From positions 4,154,001 to 4,218,000 of the forward strand of contig CP128857.1 of the NCBI GenBank assembly GCA_030388725.1: a stretch of 64,000 nucleotides of DNA. The letters are read 5' to 3'. The number at the start of each line of letters is the position of its first letter. Position 1 is the first letter of the stretch. Positions 44,230 through 53,985 of the stretch are shown here, in pieces. The stretch comes from Prodigiosinella aquatilis. GTDB taxonomy: Bacteria > Pseudomonadota > Gammaproteobacteria > Enterobacterales > Enterobacteriaceae. The translations under genes were made by a program, and so were the position numbers. The notes under the pieces are model-generated. The model was not told the DNA's origin. It worked only from the letters and a program-made list of their open reading frames with translations, and searched no databases.

Positions 44230-46590
44230 ATGAAAAAAAGTCTCCCAACCTTGCTGGCCTCATTAATCTGGTCGGCGCTTTATAGTCAGAACGCTCTGGC
44301 TGATCTCGCCTCACAGTGCATGCTGGGCGTACCTGTTTATAATCGCCCGCTCGTGTCCGGCGATACCAACCAACTGCCGGTGCATATTCAAGCGGATCAA
44401 GCGCAAGCGAACTACCCCAACAATGCTATTTTCAATGGCGATGTCAATGTTGAGCAAGGGAACAGTGTTCTCAACGCCCAACAGGTGGAGTTGAATCAAA
44501 CGCAAGGAGCCGGTAAAACCGAACCGATACGTACTGTGACGGCAACAGGCAACGTGCGTTACGATGATAATCAGGTCATTCTGAAAGGCCCCCGAGCCTG
44601 GTCTAACCTTAATACCAAAGACACCAACGTATATGATGGTAACTATCAAATGGTAGGCCGTCAGGGACGCGGCGATGCTGACGAAATGAAATTGCGTGAT
44701 AATAATCGCTATACCATTTTGGAAAATGGCACCTTTACCTCATGTCTGCCGGGTGATGATAGCTGGAGTGTCGCCGGCTCGGAAGTGATCCATGACCGCC
44801 AAGAACAAGTTGCCGAAATCTGGAATGCCCGTTTTCGCATTGCGGGTGTTCCGGTGTTCTACAGCCCTTATTTACAGCTTCCAATAGGTGATAAACGCCG
44901 TTCGGGTTTCCTGGTCCCCAATGCAAAATACGGCAGTAGCAACGGCTTTGAGCTGATTACGCCTTATTACTGGAATATTGCACCTAACTACGACGCCACG
45001 ATCACACCACATCTGCAGACCAACCGCGGGACGCAGTGGCAGACTGAATTTCGTTATCTGACCACACCCGGTACTGGCCTGGTCGAATTCGATTGGCTAC
45101 CGAACGACAAACAGTACAAGAACGATACTCAATCTGGTAAATATGCCAAAGACGGCAATGACACCCGCTGGCTGTTCTATTGGCGGCACGCTGGTGTAAT
45201 GGATCAAGTCTGGCGTTTCAACGCCGACTATACCAAGGTCAGTGATCTGTACTATTTCACCGATCTGGATTCGCTGTACGGCTCCACCACCGATGGCTAT
45301 GCCACACAGAAATTCAGCCTGGGCTATGCTAACCGTAACTGGAATGCCACCCTATCAACCCGGCAATACCAGATCTTCAGCAGTACCGCGAATAACGACG
45401 TCTACCGTGCCGAACCACAGCTTGATATCAATTATTACCAGAATGATATTGGGCCTTTCGATATGCATCTTTATGGGCAGGCGGTGAAATTCACCAACGT
45501 GAATCCCAGCCTTCCAGATGCTATACGTTTACATTTTGAGCCAACGATCGATCTGCCGCTTTCCAACCGGTGGGGCAGTCTGAATACCGAAACCAAGCTG
45601 ATGGCGACGCATTATCAGCAGAATAATCTGGCGAGTTATAACCAGAATAACCCTGATAATCAGTTGAAAGATTCTGTCAACCGTGTACTGCCCCAGTTCA
45701 AGGTAGATGGCAAAATGGTGTTTGAGCGGGATATGGATTGGGCGAAAGGTTATACCCAGACACTGGAACCCCGGACACAGTACCTGTACATTCCTTACCA
45801 TAATCAGGATGATATCCGCTCCTATGACTCTACGTTGCTGCAAGCCGATTACGCTGGCTTGTTCCGTGATCGTACCTATAGCGGCCTGGATCGCATCGCC
45901 TCGGCAAACCAGATAGCTACCGGTGTGACAACCCGCCTGTATGACAGTGCACTAGTCGAACGCTTTAATGCGTCCATTGGAGAAATCTATTACTTTTCTC
46001 CTTCCCGTACTGGCGATCACAGCTCGGAACTTGATAGTAATACCGATACTGGCAGCCTGGTATGGGCCGGTGACAGTTACTGGAAATTCGCTGACAACTG
46101 GGGAGTTCGCGGAGGGTTACAATACGATGCCCGGTTGAATAACTTCACCGTAGGTGATGCAGTACTCGAATACCGCAGCGACAGCGAACGGATGTTTCAA
46201 TTGAATTACCGCTACGCCAGCCCGGAATATATTCAGGCCATGCTGTCTACGACTTCCAGTTCGAGTTTCCAGCAAGAGATTTCTCAGGTTGGGGTAACAG
46301 CCAGTTGGCCGATTGCCGGACGTTGGTCAATTGTTGGCGCGTATTATTACGATACCAAAGCCAGCCAACCAGCTGACCAATTGCTAGGGTTGCAGTACAG
46401 TACCTGTTGCTGGGCGGTCAATGTCGGCTATGAACGTAAAATAACGCAATGGAACAGTTCAAAAAATAGTAGTGTTTATGATAACAAAATATCGTTTAAC
46501 GTTGAGTTACGCGGCTTAAGTAGTGACTACAGTCTGGGCTCGCAAAAAATGCTGGGCACCGGAATTTTACCTTACCAGCGTGCTTTCTAA
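44230..46590 (+). CDS. lptD: LptD, outer-membrane LPS-assembly protein
   Basis: Essential beta-barrel that inserts lipopolysaccharide into the outer leaflet with LptE. 786 aa from MKKSLPTLL, chosen because it gives a clean signal peptide (cleavage near NALA-DLASQ). The periplasmic OstA domain is followed by a large barrel ending in aromatic F. The four conserved cysteines for the two disulfides are present at C30, C172 and the CC pair at 726-727. First gene of lptD-surA-pdxA-rsmA-apaG-apaH. Confidence 0.97.
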   Translation: MKKSLPTLLASLIWSALYSQNALADLASQCMLGVPVYNRPLVSGDTNQLPVHIQADQAQANYPNNAIFNGDVNVEQGNSVLNAQQVELNQTQGAGKTEPIRTVTATGNVRYDDNQVILKGPRAWSNLNTKDTNVYDGNYQMVGRQGRGDADEMKLRDNNRYTILENGTFTSCLPGDDSWSVAGSEVIHDRQEQVAEIWNARFRIAGVPVFYSPYLQLPIGDKRRSGFLVPNAKYGSSNGFELITPYYWNIAPNYDATITPHLQTNRGTQWQTEFRYLTTPGTGLVEFDWLPNDKQYKNDTQSGKYAKDGNDTRWLFYWRHAGVMDQVWRFNADYTKVSDLYYFTDLDSLYGSTTDGYATQKFSLGYANRNWNATLSTRQYQIFSSTANNDVYRAEPQLDINYYQNDIGPFDMHLYGQAVKFTNVNPSLPDAIRLHFEPTIDLPLSNRWGSLNTETKLMATHYQQNNLASYNQNNPDNQLKDSVNRVLPQFKVDGKMVFERDMDWAKGYTQTLEPRTQYLYIPYHNQDDIRSYDSTLLQADYAGLFRDRTYSGLDRIASANQIATGVTTRLYDSALVERFNASIGEIYYFSPSRTGDHSSELDSNTDTGSLVWAGDSYWKFADNWGVRGGLQYDARLNNFTVGDAVLEYRSDSERMFQLNYRYASPEYIQAMLSTTSSSSFQQEISQVGVTASWPIAGRWSIVGAYYYDTKASQPADQLLGLQYSTCCWAVNVGYERKITQWNSSKNSSVYDNKISFNVELRGLSSDYSLGSQKMLGTGILPYQRAF

Positions 46591-46688
46591 TGTTATAAAG
46601 CTGGGAACTCTGGCCACGGTAAGCGTCTAACGCCAGTGGACATTAAACTTTTAACCCGCCCCGCGCGGATGAAATGAATGGGAAAGGT

Positions 46689-47981
46689 ATGAAGAACTGG
46701 AAAGTGCTTGTTCTCGGACTAGCTCTGAGCACGAACATTGCGTTTGCGGCACCACAAGTCATCGATAAAGTTGTTGCTGTGGTGGATAACAGTGTCGTGT
46801 TGGAAAGCGATGTCAATACGCTGCTGCAGTCAGTCAAACTGAATGCACAGGATGCAGGTCAGCAGCTACCGGATGACAGCACGCTACGTCACCAGGTACT
46901 TGAACGTCTGATTATGGATAACATCGTGTTGCAAATGGCGCAAAGAATGGGTGTCACAATAACAGACGAGCAGTTAGACCGTACCATCGCCAATATCGCT
47001 GCACAAAACCATATGTCGGTGGACCAATTGCGCAGCCGTCTGGCCGAGGAAGGAATAAACTACGATATCTATCGCAACAAGATCCGCAAAGATATGACCA
47101 TTGCGGAAGTACGTAACAATGAAGTGCGTCATCGCATCACTATTCTGCCACAGGAAGTAGATTCACTGGCAAAACAGCTTGCCAGTCAAAACGGTGGTAA
47201 TACCGAGGTAAACCTCAGCCACATCCTGATTCCGCTATCGGAAAACCCAACCCAGGCACAGGTGGACAAAGCCGAAGCGTTAGCGAATAAACTGATTAAA
47301 GAAATCAAACAGGGTGCGAATTTTGGCAAGCTGGCCATCACTTACTCGGCTGGTCAGCATGCACTACAAGGCGGCCAAATGGGATGGGGAAAATTACAGG
47401 AGTTGCCGACCTTGTTTGCCGAGAGTCTGAGACAAGCGCAGAAAGGTCAAATTATCGGCCCTATCCGTTCTGGTGTCGGTTTCCATATCCTGCGGGTCAA
47501 TGATATCCGTGGTGAAAGCAAAAATGTATCCATCACTGAAGTACACGCCCGCCATATTCTGCTCAAAACGTCGGTCGTCATGACAGATGCACAGGCTCAG
47601 GCAAAACTTGAAGAGGTAGCTCGACAAATCAAAAGTGGCCACACCACTTTTGCCGCCCAGGCCAAATTACTTTCTCAGGATCCTGGATCCGCTAATCAGG
47701 GTGGTGATCTCGGTTGGGCATCTCCAGACATGTACGACCCGGCATTCCGCGATGCGTTGATGAAGCTGAAAAAAGGCGAAATCAGCAAACCGGTGCACAC
47801 CTCGTTTGGCTGGCATTTGATCCAATTGCTCGATACCCGTCAAGTGGACAAGACTAACGAGACGCTGAAAGAGCGCGCTTATCGTATGCTATTCAACCGG
47901 AAATTTGCCGAAGAAGCGCAAACCTGGATGCAGGAAAAACGCGCTTCTGCTTATGTGAAAATTATCGACGGACAGAATTGA
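46689..47981 (+). CDS. surA: SurA, periplasmic chaperone and peptidyl-prolyl isomerase
   Basis: Chaperone for outer-membrane porins, 430 aa from MKNWKVLVL with a signal peptide ending IAFA-APQ. N-terminal chaperone domain (about residues 21-170), two parvulin domains (LSHILIPLSENP... and ARHILLKTSVVM...; the second has GGDLGWASP) and a C-terminal helix. Start supported by the upstream GGGAAAGG site. It overlaps pdxA by one base (TGATG). Confidence 0.97.
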   Translation: MKNWKVLVLGLALSTNIAFAAPQVIDKVVAVVDNSVVLESDVNTLLQSVKLNAQDAGQQLPDDSTLRHQVLERLIMDNIVLQMAQRMGVTITDEQLDRTIANIAAQNHMSVDQLRSRLAEEGINYDIYRNKIRKDMTIAEVRNNEVRHRITILPQEVDSLAKQLASQNGGNTEVNLSHILIPLSENPTQAQVDKAEALANKLIKEIKQGANFGKLAITYSAGQHALQGGQMGWGKLQELPTLFAESLRQAQKGQIIGPIRSGVGFHILRVNDIRGESKNVSITEVHARHILLKTSVVMTDAQAQAKLEEVARQIKSGHTTFAAQAKLLSQDPGSANQGGDLGWASPDMYDPAFRDALMKLKKGEISKPVHTSFGWHLIQLLDTRQVDKTNETLKERAYRMLFNRKFAEEAQTWMQEKRASAYVKIIDGQN

Positions 47982-48982
47982 TGTCTACCGAAAACAGGAC
48001 AGAACGCGTCGTAATTACGCCCGGTGAACCCGCCGGGATTGGTCCTGATCTCATCATTACACTGGCCCAGCAGTCATGGCCGGTTGAGCTGGTAGTGTGT
48101 GCGGATCCTGATCTGCTGCTGAGTCGTGCACTACAGTTACACCTGCCTTTGACGCTGCGTTATTATCAGCCGGATCAACCTGCGCAACCACAACTGGCGG
48201 GGACCTTGACAATACTGGCCTCGCCGACCTCGGCGACTGTCGTGGCAGGTCAGTTGAATGTACAAAACAGTGTTTATGTCGTCGACACACTACGTCGCGC
48301 TTGTGATGGCTGCCTCAATGGTGGATTTGCTGCGCTGATCACCGGGCCGGTGCATAAAGGCATCATCAATGATGCCGGTATTCCGTTTACCGGGCATACC
48401 GAATTTTTTGCTGATCGTAGTCAGTGCCAGCGAGTAGTCATGATGCTGGCAACTGATGAACTGCGCGTCGCATTGGCGACGACGCACCTGCCGCTAAAAG
48501 ATGTCTCGGCTGCTATCACCCGAGACAGTTTGCATGAAGTGATAACTATCCTGCATCACGACCTGCATACCAAATTTGGTATCGCACAACCGTCAATCTA
48601 CGTGTGTGGTCTGAATCCACACGCAGGTGAAGGCGGACATATGGGACGAGAAGAACTGGAGATAATTATCCCGGCGCTGGAAGAACTACGCAGCGCTGGC
48701 ATGACACTGATTGGCCCTCTGCCTGCGGATACACTATTCCAGCCTAAATACCTGCAACATGCCGATGCCGTACTATCGATGTATCATGATCAGGGGTTAC
48801 CCGTTCTGAAATATCAGGGTTTTGGCCGGGCAGTGAATATTACACTAGGACTCCCGTTCATCCGCACCTCTGTCGATCACGGTACAGCCCTTGAACTGGC
48901 GGCTACCGGTGAAGCAGATCCAGGCAGCTTTCATACTGCATTAAACCTTGCCATTAAAATGATCAATAACCGTAATGAATAA
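47981..48982 (+). CDS. pdxA: PdxA, 4-hydroxythreonine-4-phosphate dehydrogenase
   Basis: NAD-dependent enzyme in DXP-dependent pyridoxal phosphate synthesis, 333 aa. Motifs: TPGEPAGIGPDL at the N-terminus, GPVHKGIINDAGIPFTGHTEF (metal/substrate region), GLNPHAGEGGHMGREE and MYHDQGLPVLKY. ATG at 47981 overlaps the surA stop; the TTG at 47978 is unlikely. Confidence 0.97.
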   Translation: MSTENRTERVVITPGEPAGIGPDLIITLAQQSWPVELVVCADPDLLLSRALQLHLPLTLRYYQPDQPAQPQLAGTLTILASPTSATVVAGQLNVQNSVYVVDTLRRACDGCLNGGFAALITGPVHKGIINDAGIPFTGHTEFFADRSQCQRVVMMLATDELRVALATTHLPLKDVSAAITRDSLHEVITILHHDLHTKFGIAQPSIYVCGLNPHAGEGGHMGREELEIIIPALEELRSAGMTLIGPLPADTLFQPKYLQHADAVLSMYHDQGLPVLKYQGFGRAVNITLGLPFIRTSVDHGTALELAATGEADPGSFHTALNLAIKMINNRNE

Positions 48983-49793
48983 TCGAGTCCATCAAGGCCA
49001 CTTCGCCCGTAAACGTTTCGGGCAAAACTTTTTAAGTGATCAGTTTATTATTGATAGCATTGTTTCCGCTATTCACCCCCTGCCGGGACAATCCATTGTG
49101 GAAATTGGCCCTGGGCTTGGTGCGTTGACTGCACCGATGGGTGAACGTTTGGAACATTTCACCGTGATTGAGCTGGACCGTGATTTGGCGGCCCGACTGG
49201 AAACACATCCAACACTGAAAGATAAGCTCACCATCATTCAGCAAGATGCCATGACGGTAGATTTTTCTGAACTGGCACAACAGGCGGGACAACCACTGCG
49301 GGTTTTTGGTAACCTGCCGTATAATATTTCAACACCATTGATGTTCCATCTGTTCGGCTATACTCAGTCTATTCTCGACATGCATTTTATGTTGCAAAAA
49401 GAGGTCGTTAACCGTCTGGTTGCCGGGCCAAACAGTAAAGCCTATGGACGACTGAGCGTAATGGCGCAGTATTATTGTCAGGTCATCCCGGTACTTGAAG
49501 TACCGCCGACCGCCTTTAAACCGGCACCAAAGGTAGATTCGGCCGTAATTCGTCTGGTACCACATACCACATCACCGTATCCGATAGTGGATACCCGGGT
49601 ATTGGGACGGATCACTACTGAGGCCTTTAACCAACGACGCAAAACGCTGCGTAACAGTTTGGGGAATCTGTTTACACCAGAGCGACTGACCGAACTTGGT
49701 GTCGATCCTACTGTTCGGGCTGAAAACGTGAGCGTCGAGCAATATTGCCGGTTAGCTGACTGGTTGACCGAACATCCCACAGTGCAGGAATAA
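48975..49793 (+). CDS. rsmA: RsmA (KsgA), 16S rRNA dimethyladenosine transferase
   Basis: Dimethylates A1518 and A1519 of 16S rRNA as a late 30S assembly checkpoint. 272 aa. SAM motif EIGPGLGALT, catalytic NLPYNIS and the RRKTLRNSL stretch are intact. It overlaps the pdxA 3' end by 8 bp. Confidence 0.98.
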   Translation: MNNRVHQGHFARKRFGQNFLSDQFIIDSIVSAIHPLPGQSIVEIGPGLGALTAPMGERLEHFTVIELDRDLAARLETHPTLKDKLTIIQQDAMTVDFSELAQQAGQPLRVFGNLPYNISTPLMFHLFGYTQSILDMHFMLQKEVVNRLVAGPNSKAYGRLSVMAQYYCQVIPVLEVPPTAFKPAPKVDSAVIRLVPHTTSPYPIVDTRVLGRITTEAFNQRRKTLRNSLGNLFTPERLTELGVDPTVRAENVSVEQYCRLADWLTEHPTVQE

Positions 49794-49810
49794 ACTGGAG
49801 TTGTGTCGTC

Positions 49811-50188
49811 ATGATAAACGCGCCCCGAGTTTGTATACAGGTTCAAAGCTTCTACATAGAAGCGCAATCAGAACCTGATGAAGAGCGTTTCGTATTTGCC
49901 TATACCATTACGATCCGTAATCTGGGACGTCATGAAGTCAAACTACTGGGGCGGCATTGGTTAATCACTAATGCCAATGGCCGCCAGACAGAGGTGCAGG
50001 GAGAAGGCGTGATTGGTTTACAACCCGTTATTCAGCCCGGCGGCGAGTTCCAGTATACTAGCGGTGCCGTGCTGGAAACTCCACTGGGCACAATGGAAGG
50101 TCATTATCAAATGATTGATCACCAAGGTGATGATTTTCAGGTTCCAATTCAGGTGTTCCGTTTGGCAATACCTTCACTGATACATTAA
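49811..50188 (+). CDS. apaG: ApaG
   Basis: 125-aa single-domain protein with an immunoglobulin/FnIII-like fold (DUF525). Conserved: FAYTITIRNLGRHEVKLLGRHWLITNANG and GVIGLQPVIQPGGEFQYTSG. Biochemical role is unsettled; genetically linked to cobalt/magnesium traits and to apaH. It lies 2 bp before apaH, so it is co-transcribed. Confidence 0.96.
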   Translation: MINAPRVCIQVQSFYIEAQSEPDEERFVFAYTITIRNLGRHEVKLLGRHWLITNANGRQTEVQGEGVIGLQPVIQPGGEFQYTSGAVLETPLGTMEGHYQMIDHQGDDFQVPIQVFRLAIPSLIH

Positions 50189-50190
50189 TT

Positions 50191-51039
50191 ATGGCTACCT
50201 ATCTTGTTGGCGACGTTCACGGTTGTTACGTTGAACTCAAGGCGCTATTGGCGCAAGTTTCATTTGATCCTACACAGGACACCTTGTGGCTGACTGGCGA
50301 TCTGGTCGCCCGTGGGCCTGATTCGCTGGACGTATTACGGTATGTCCGTTCTCTCGGTTCCTCAGCACGGATGGTGCTTGGTAACCATGATATTCACCTG
50401 CTGGCGGTTTATGCCGGGATTAGCCGTAATAAACCCAAGGATCGTCTCACCGCCTTGTTATCTGCGCCTGACGTCGATGAATTGATTAACTGGCTACGCC
50501 GTCAGCCAGTATTACAGATTGACGAAGAACGTAAGCTGATCATGACGCATGCTGGCATCACACCACAGTGGGATTTGGCAACCACCCTGATGTGTGCACG
50601 GGAAGTGGAGTCTATCCTGAGCAGTGACAGCTATCCGCTATTCCTTGATGCGATGTACGGTGATATGCCCAACAACTGGAGCCCCGAATTGAGCGGACTT
50701 TCGCGGTTGCGATTCAGTATCAACGTTTTTACCCGGATGCGTTACTGCTTTTCTGGCGGGCAGTTGGATATGCTATACAAAGAGCCTCCCACTCAAGCGC
50801 CTTCCTTGCTGAAACCCTGGTTTGATATTCCAGGACCGGTTTCCAGTGAATATGCTATCGCATTTGGCCACTGGGCTTCGCTGAAAGGGAAATGGACGCC
50901 AGACGGTATTTATGCGTTGGATACTGGCTGTTGTTGGGGAGAAACCTTAACTTTGCTACGCTGGGAAGATCAGCGCTATTTTACCCAACTGTCAACTATA
51001 GCCCCAGGAACCAGCGACGAAGCACTCGAAGCATCCTGA
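50191..51039 (+). CDS. apaH: ApaH, symmetrical diadenosine tetraphosphatase
   Basis: Hydrolyses Ap4A to two ADP and removes Np4 caps from RNA. 282 aa. Metallophosphatase motifs GDVHGCYVEL, GDLVARGPDSLDVLRYVR and GNHDIHLLAVY plus MTHAGI are complete. Last gene of the lptD-apaH cluster. Confidence 0.98.
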   Translation: MATYLVGDVHGCYVELKALLAQVSFDPTQDTLWLTGDLVARGPDSLDVLRYVRSLGSSARMVLGNHDIHLLAVYAGISRNKPKDRLTALLSAPDVDELINWLRRQPVLQIDEERKLIMTHAGITPQWDLATTLMCAREVESILSSDSYPLFLDAMYGDMPNNWSPELSGLSRLRFSINVFTRMRYCFSGGQLDMLYKEPPTQAPSLLKPWFDIPGPVSSEYAIAFGHWASLKGKWTPDGIYALDTGCCWGETLTLLRWEDQRYFTQLSTIAPGTSDEALEAS

Positions 51040-51045
51040 AGGCAC

Positions 51046-51072
51046 AGAGAGGTGACGTCCTATCACCTCTCT
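51046..51072 (+). terminator. Hairpin after apaH
   Basis: AGAGAGGTGA (51046-51055) and TCACCTCTCT (51063-51072) with a 7-nt loop, 6 bp past the apaH stop. No T-run follows; it may act as a Rho-dependent end or stabiliser. Confidence 0.55.
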
Positions 51073-51135
51073 GATAAACACGCGTTCACCAAACGAAGAA
51101 CAAGCCGCTCAGCCTGATGATATGCACTTTATTAT

Positions 51136-53028
51136 TTACGCCCCAATCACACCACCATCTTCGCGGGTAATCATTATTACCGATGAACGGGGACGCGGGC
51201 TGTTATTGGGAAAGTGTGAATCCTTTTTTTCTCCAGGATGCTGAATGTTGACAAACAGGGTTTTATAATCCGGGGTAAAAGCAATTCCAGTTAATTCACA
51301 GGATTTCGGTCCGACCATAAAGCGGCGGATTTCGCCACTGTGTGGATCCCCTACCAGCATCTGGTTGTTACCCTGGCCTGCAAAGTCATCTTTATTACTG
51401 TAGTTACCATCGGTCAGAATCCACAGACGACCATCCTGGTCAAATCCCAAGCCATCAGGGCTGTTAAAGGTATTATCCGCAGTAATATTCGGCGAACCAC
51501 GATTAATACCTTCCGGGTGAGCAATCGGATTACCACACAGCGCATACATATCCCAATCAAACACCTGTGCGGTGGCATCGTCTTTTTCATCCCAGCGGAT
51601 TATCTGACCGTAGATATTATGCGGACGCGGGTTGGCGGCATTTACCGGCATCCCTTCATCACCACGCCGACTGTTATTAGTCAGCGTGCAATAGGCTCTT
51701 CCGTCATGCGGGTTGACCGCAATCCATTCCGGGCGGTCCATCCGGGTAGCCCCTACATGCGAGGCCGCTTTACGGGCAAAAATAACGACCTCTGCCTGAC
51801 TATGAAAACCATTTTCCGCTGTCAATCCGTTGTCACCAAACGTCAGCGCAATCCAGCGGCCGGTCCCTTTCAACGGCGTACCTGCCGCATCTCGATCAAA
51901 CTGCGCGACATACAGTGTGCCATTATCCAGTAGGGTACGATTATTAGCAGGATTAGCGCTATCGACCTTGTCAGTAGAAACATATTTGTAAATGAACTCA
52001 CCACGTTCATCATCTCCCATGTACACCACTAAGTGACCATTTTTGGCCACCGTCACCGCTGCATTTTCATGTTTGAAGCGCCCAAGCGCAGTCCGTTTGA
52101 TGGGTGTCGAATTCGGATCCATCGGATCAATCTCAACAACCCAGCCATAACGGTTGAACTCATTGGGATTTTTTGCCACATCGAAGCGATCGTCAAAATC
52201 TGACCAGTTACGTTCCGGGTCCTTGACCTTCAATGAATAGCGTTTCTGCTCTGGCGTGGTCTTATAATCCGCCTGGTGAGTACCAAAATAAGTATCAAAG
52301 TTCTCTTCACAGGTCAGGTAAGTACCCCATGGCGTTTTACCATTAGCACAATTACCAAATGTTCCCAACACCGTCATTCCTGTCGGATCGGCATCCGTCT
52401 TCAATAGGTCATGTCCCGCTGCCGGGCCGCTAAAGTGTATTTCTGTATTCGCGGTAATACGGCGGTTATAGCGCGACGGCCGCTCAACCACCCAACGCGG
52501 TGAATCTCCGATGCGTTTTACCGCCACAATGGAAACACCATGCGCCGCCTGGGATTTGCGTACATCCTCCAGGCAGACGGCTTTGGTACCACCATGGGAA
52601 AACAGATATTGCTCATTCACATATTCGTTGTTAATCGCCATCACGGCATGGTGATCATCAATAGGGAAAAAGCTCATACCATCGTTATTGTCACCAAACT
52701 GCTTTTCCTGATCGGCAGCGGTGTTGTTACCTGCTGGATCAAAGTTTGCTGCACCGCTAACCAGCGGTTCCCCCCAAGAGATCAAGACATCTGCACGATA
52801 GCCAGGCGTAATAGCAATACTGTCTTCACTGGAAGCCACAATACCTTTAAAACCAAGCAGCTTGCTCCCTTCTGCTGGTGTATCGGCAAAGGCGAGCCGG
52901 GGTATTGACCAGACACCTCCGCCTAAAAATCCGGCCAGTCCTATCGTACCAGCGCTCCCTAACAGTAACTTACGGCGGGAAGGATCGACCAAGCGATCAG
53001 TATTCAGGCTATTAATCTTGCTTGTCAT
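51136..53028 (-). CDS. phoX: PhoX-family alkaline phosphatase, Tat-exported
   Basis: About 630 aa. The N-terminus carries a twin-arginine signal (DPSRRKLLLGSAG followed by a hydrophobic stretch and RLAFADT), so it is exported folded through Tat to the periplasm. The body matches the DUF839/PhoX group, Ca/Fe-dependent phosphomonoesterases: CLEDVRKSQAAHGVS, GTYLTCEENFDTYFG, RYGWVVEIDP, KHENAAVTV and LWILTDGNY. An upstream ATG at 53079 would add 17 residues; neither start has a strong ribosome site. E. coli has no counterpart at this position. Substrate specificity is not deducible. Confidence 0.85.
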   Translation of the reverse strand: MTSKINSLNTDRLVDPSRRKLLLGSAGTIGLAGFLGGGVWSIPRLAFADTPAEGSKLLGFKGIVASSEDSIAITPGYRADVLISWGEPLVSGAANFDPAGNNTAADQEKQFGDNNDGMSFFPIDDHHAVMAINNEYVNEQYLFSHGGTKAVCLEDVRKSQAAHGVSIVAVKRIGDSPRWVVERPSRYNRRITANTEIHFSGPAAGHDLLKTDADPTGMTVLGTFGNCANGKTPWGTYLTCEENFDTYFGTHQADYKTTPEQKRYSLKVKDPERNWSDFDDRFDVAKNPNEFNRYGWVVEIDPMDPNSTPIKRTALGRFKHENAAVTVAKNGHLVVYMGDDERGEFIYKYVSTDKVDSANPANNRTLLDNGTLYVAQFDRDAAGTPLKGTGRWIALTFGDNGLTAENGFHSQAEVVIFARKAASHVGATRMDRPEWIAVNPHDGRAYCTLTNNSRRGDEGMPVNAANPRPHNIYGQIIRWDEKDDATAQVFDWDMYALCGNPIAHPEGINRGSPNITADNTFNSPDGLGFDQDGRLWILTDGNYSNKDDFAGQGNNQMLVGDPHSGEIRRFMVGPKSCELTGIAFTPDYKTLFVNIQHPGEKKDSHFPNNSPRPRSSVIMITREDGGVIGA

Positions 53029-53157
53029 CTCTCTAGCGTCCTCTTCTTTTTCAGGCAGTGGCGCAATGCTCATCATCAAATATGGGTGTGGTACAGAACG
53101 GTATTAACAATAAGGGCTAATTGTGACCGAAATGTTACATTTAGAAAGATTTAGACA

Positions 53158-53188
53158 ACAAAAGAAAAACCCGCTTCAGTGAGCGGGT
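53158..53188 (-). terminator. Leftward intrinsic terminator downstream of folA/repeat B
   Basis: On the minus strand ACCCGCT (53188-53182), 6-nt loop, AGCGGGT (53175-53169), then TTTTTCTTTTGTT. It would end transcripts coming from folA through repeat copy B. Confidence 0.75.
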
Positions 53189-53226
53189 CAGGACGTTGAC
53201 AAACCTATGTATAGCGTCAGAACGGT

Positions 53227-53370
53227 GATAATGAGGAAGAGGAATAAAGCATCCGCGCCAGGGATGGCGCGGCTTGAGCTTACAGAGAGGTACTTGCAGC
53301 GTCTTTACGATCTTCTCATTATCGCCGCTATATAGACTTTGCCATCAAACTCACCCACTTCAGTGGGTTT
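53227..53370 (+). repeat. Structured repeat element, copy B
   Basis: Ungapped match over 124 bp to copy A at 20917. The outer stem is nearly perfect here (GATAATGAG...AAGA with TCTTCTCATTATC). The first inner hairpin GCGCCA-GGGA-TGGCGC shows compensatory change against copy A. A second part TTACAGAGAGGTAC matches copy A's GACAAGGATGTAC. The copy ends in ACCCACT/AGTGGGT (53353-53368), corresponding to the terminator hairpin of copy A but with a poorer T-run. It occupies most of the 364-bp phoX-folA gap. Transcribed strand is uncertain, since folA and the terminator at 53158-53188 read leftward. Confidence 0.7.
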
Positions 53371-53392
53371 AGCAAGAAAATGTCTGCAATAC

Positions 53393-53875
53393 TTAGCGAC
53401 GTTCGAGAATTTCAAAACAGTAACTGTGAGAATTATGCTCATCAGCATCATGGAATTCACTGAAAGTAGAGATCCACTCATCAGGCTCATAATCAGGGAA
53501 ATGAGTGTCTCCTTCCATCTCTGCATCGATATGCGTCAGGTACAGTCGATCCGCTTGAGGCAGCATCTGACGATAAATATTGCCACCGCCGATCACCATC
53601 ACTTCGTCTACATTACCTGCCGCAGCCAACGCTGCATCAATGGATGTCACCCAAGTCACACGGGCATCATCCCCCGGATGGTTACTGACCACGATATTGC
53701 ATCTTCCTGGTAGCGGCTGACCAATAGAACGGAAAGTATTACGCCCCATAATGATGGGCTTATTCAATGTATTGCGCTTAAACCACGCCAGATCGGCAGG
53801 TAGATGCCACGGCATGGCGTTTTCCATACCGATAACACGGTCCACTGCCAACGCGGCAATCAAACTAATTACCAT
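53393..53875 (-). CDS. folA: FolA, dihydrofolate reductase
   Basis: NADPH-dependent reduction of dihydrofolate to tetrahydrofolate; target of trimethoprim. 160 aa (E. coli 159). MISLIAALAVDRVIGMENAMPWHLPADLAWFKRNT at the N-terminus holds the catalytic Asp (ADLAWF); IMGRNTFRSIGQPLPGR and VMVIGGGNIYRQ follow. The downstream region contains repeat copy B. Confidence 0.97.
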   Translation of the reverse strand: MVISLIAALAVDRVIGMENAMPWHLPADLAWFKRNTLNKPIIMGRNTFRSIGQPLPGRCNIVVSNHPGDDARVTWVTSIDAALAAAGNVDEVMVIGGGNIYRQMLPQADRLYLTHIDAEMEGDTHFPDYEPDEWISTFSEFHDADEHNSHSYCFEILERR

Positions 53876-53985
53876 GGTAAAACCAACCCTATAGGCTACA
53901 AAATTGAAGCCACTATACGGAAAGCCTGTTCATGCGTCGAGGTGGTTGCTGGACCCAGAGAGAATATAAGAGTGCTCTGAACGAA

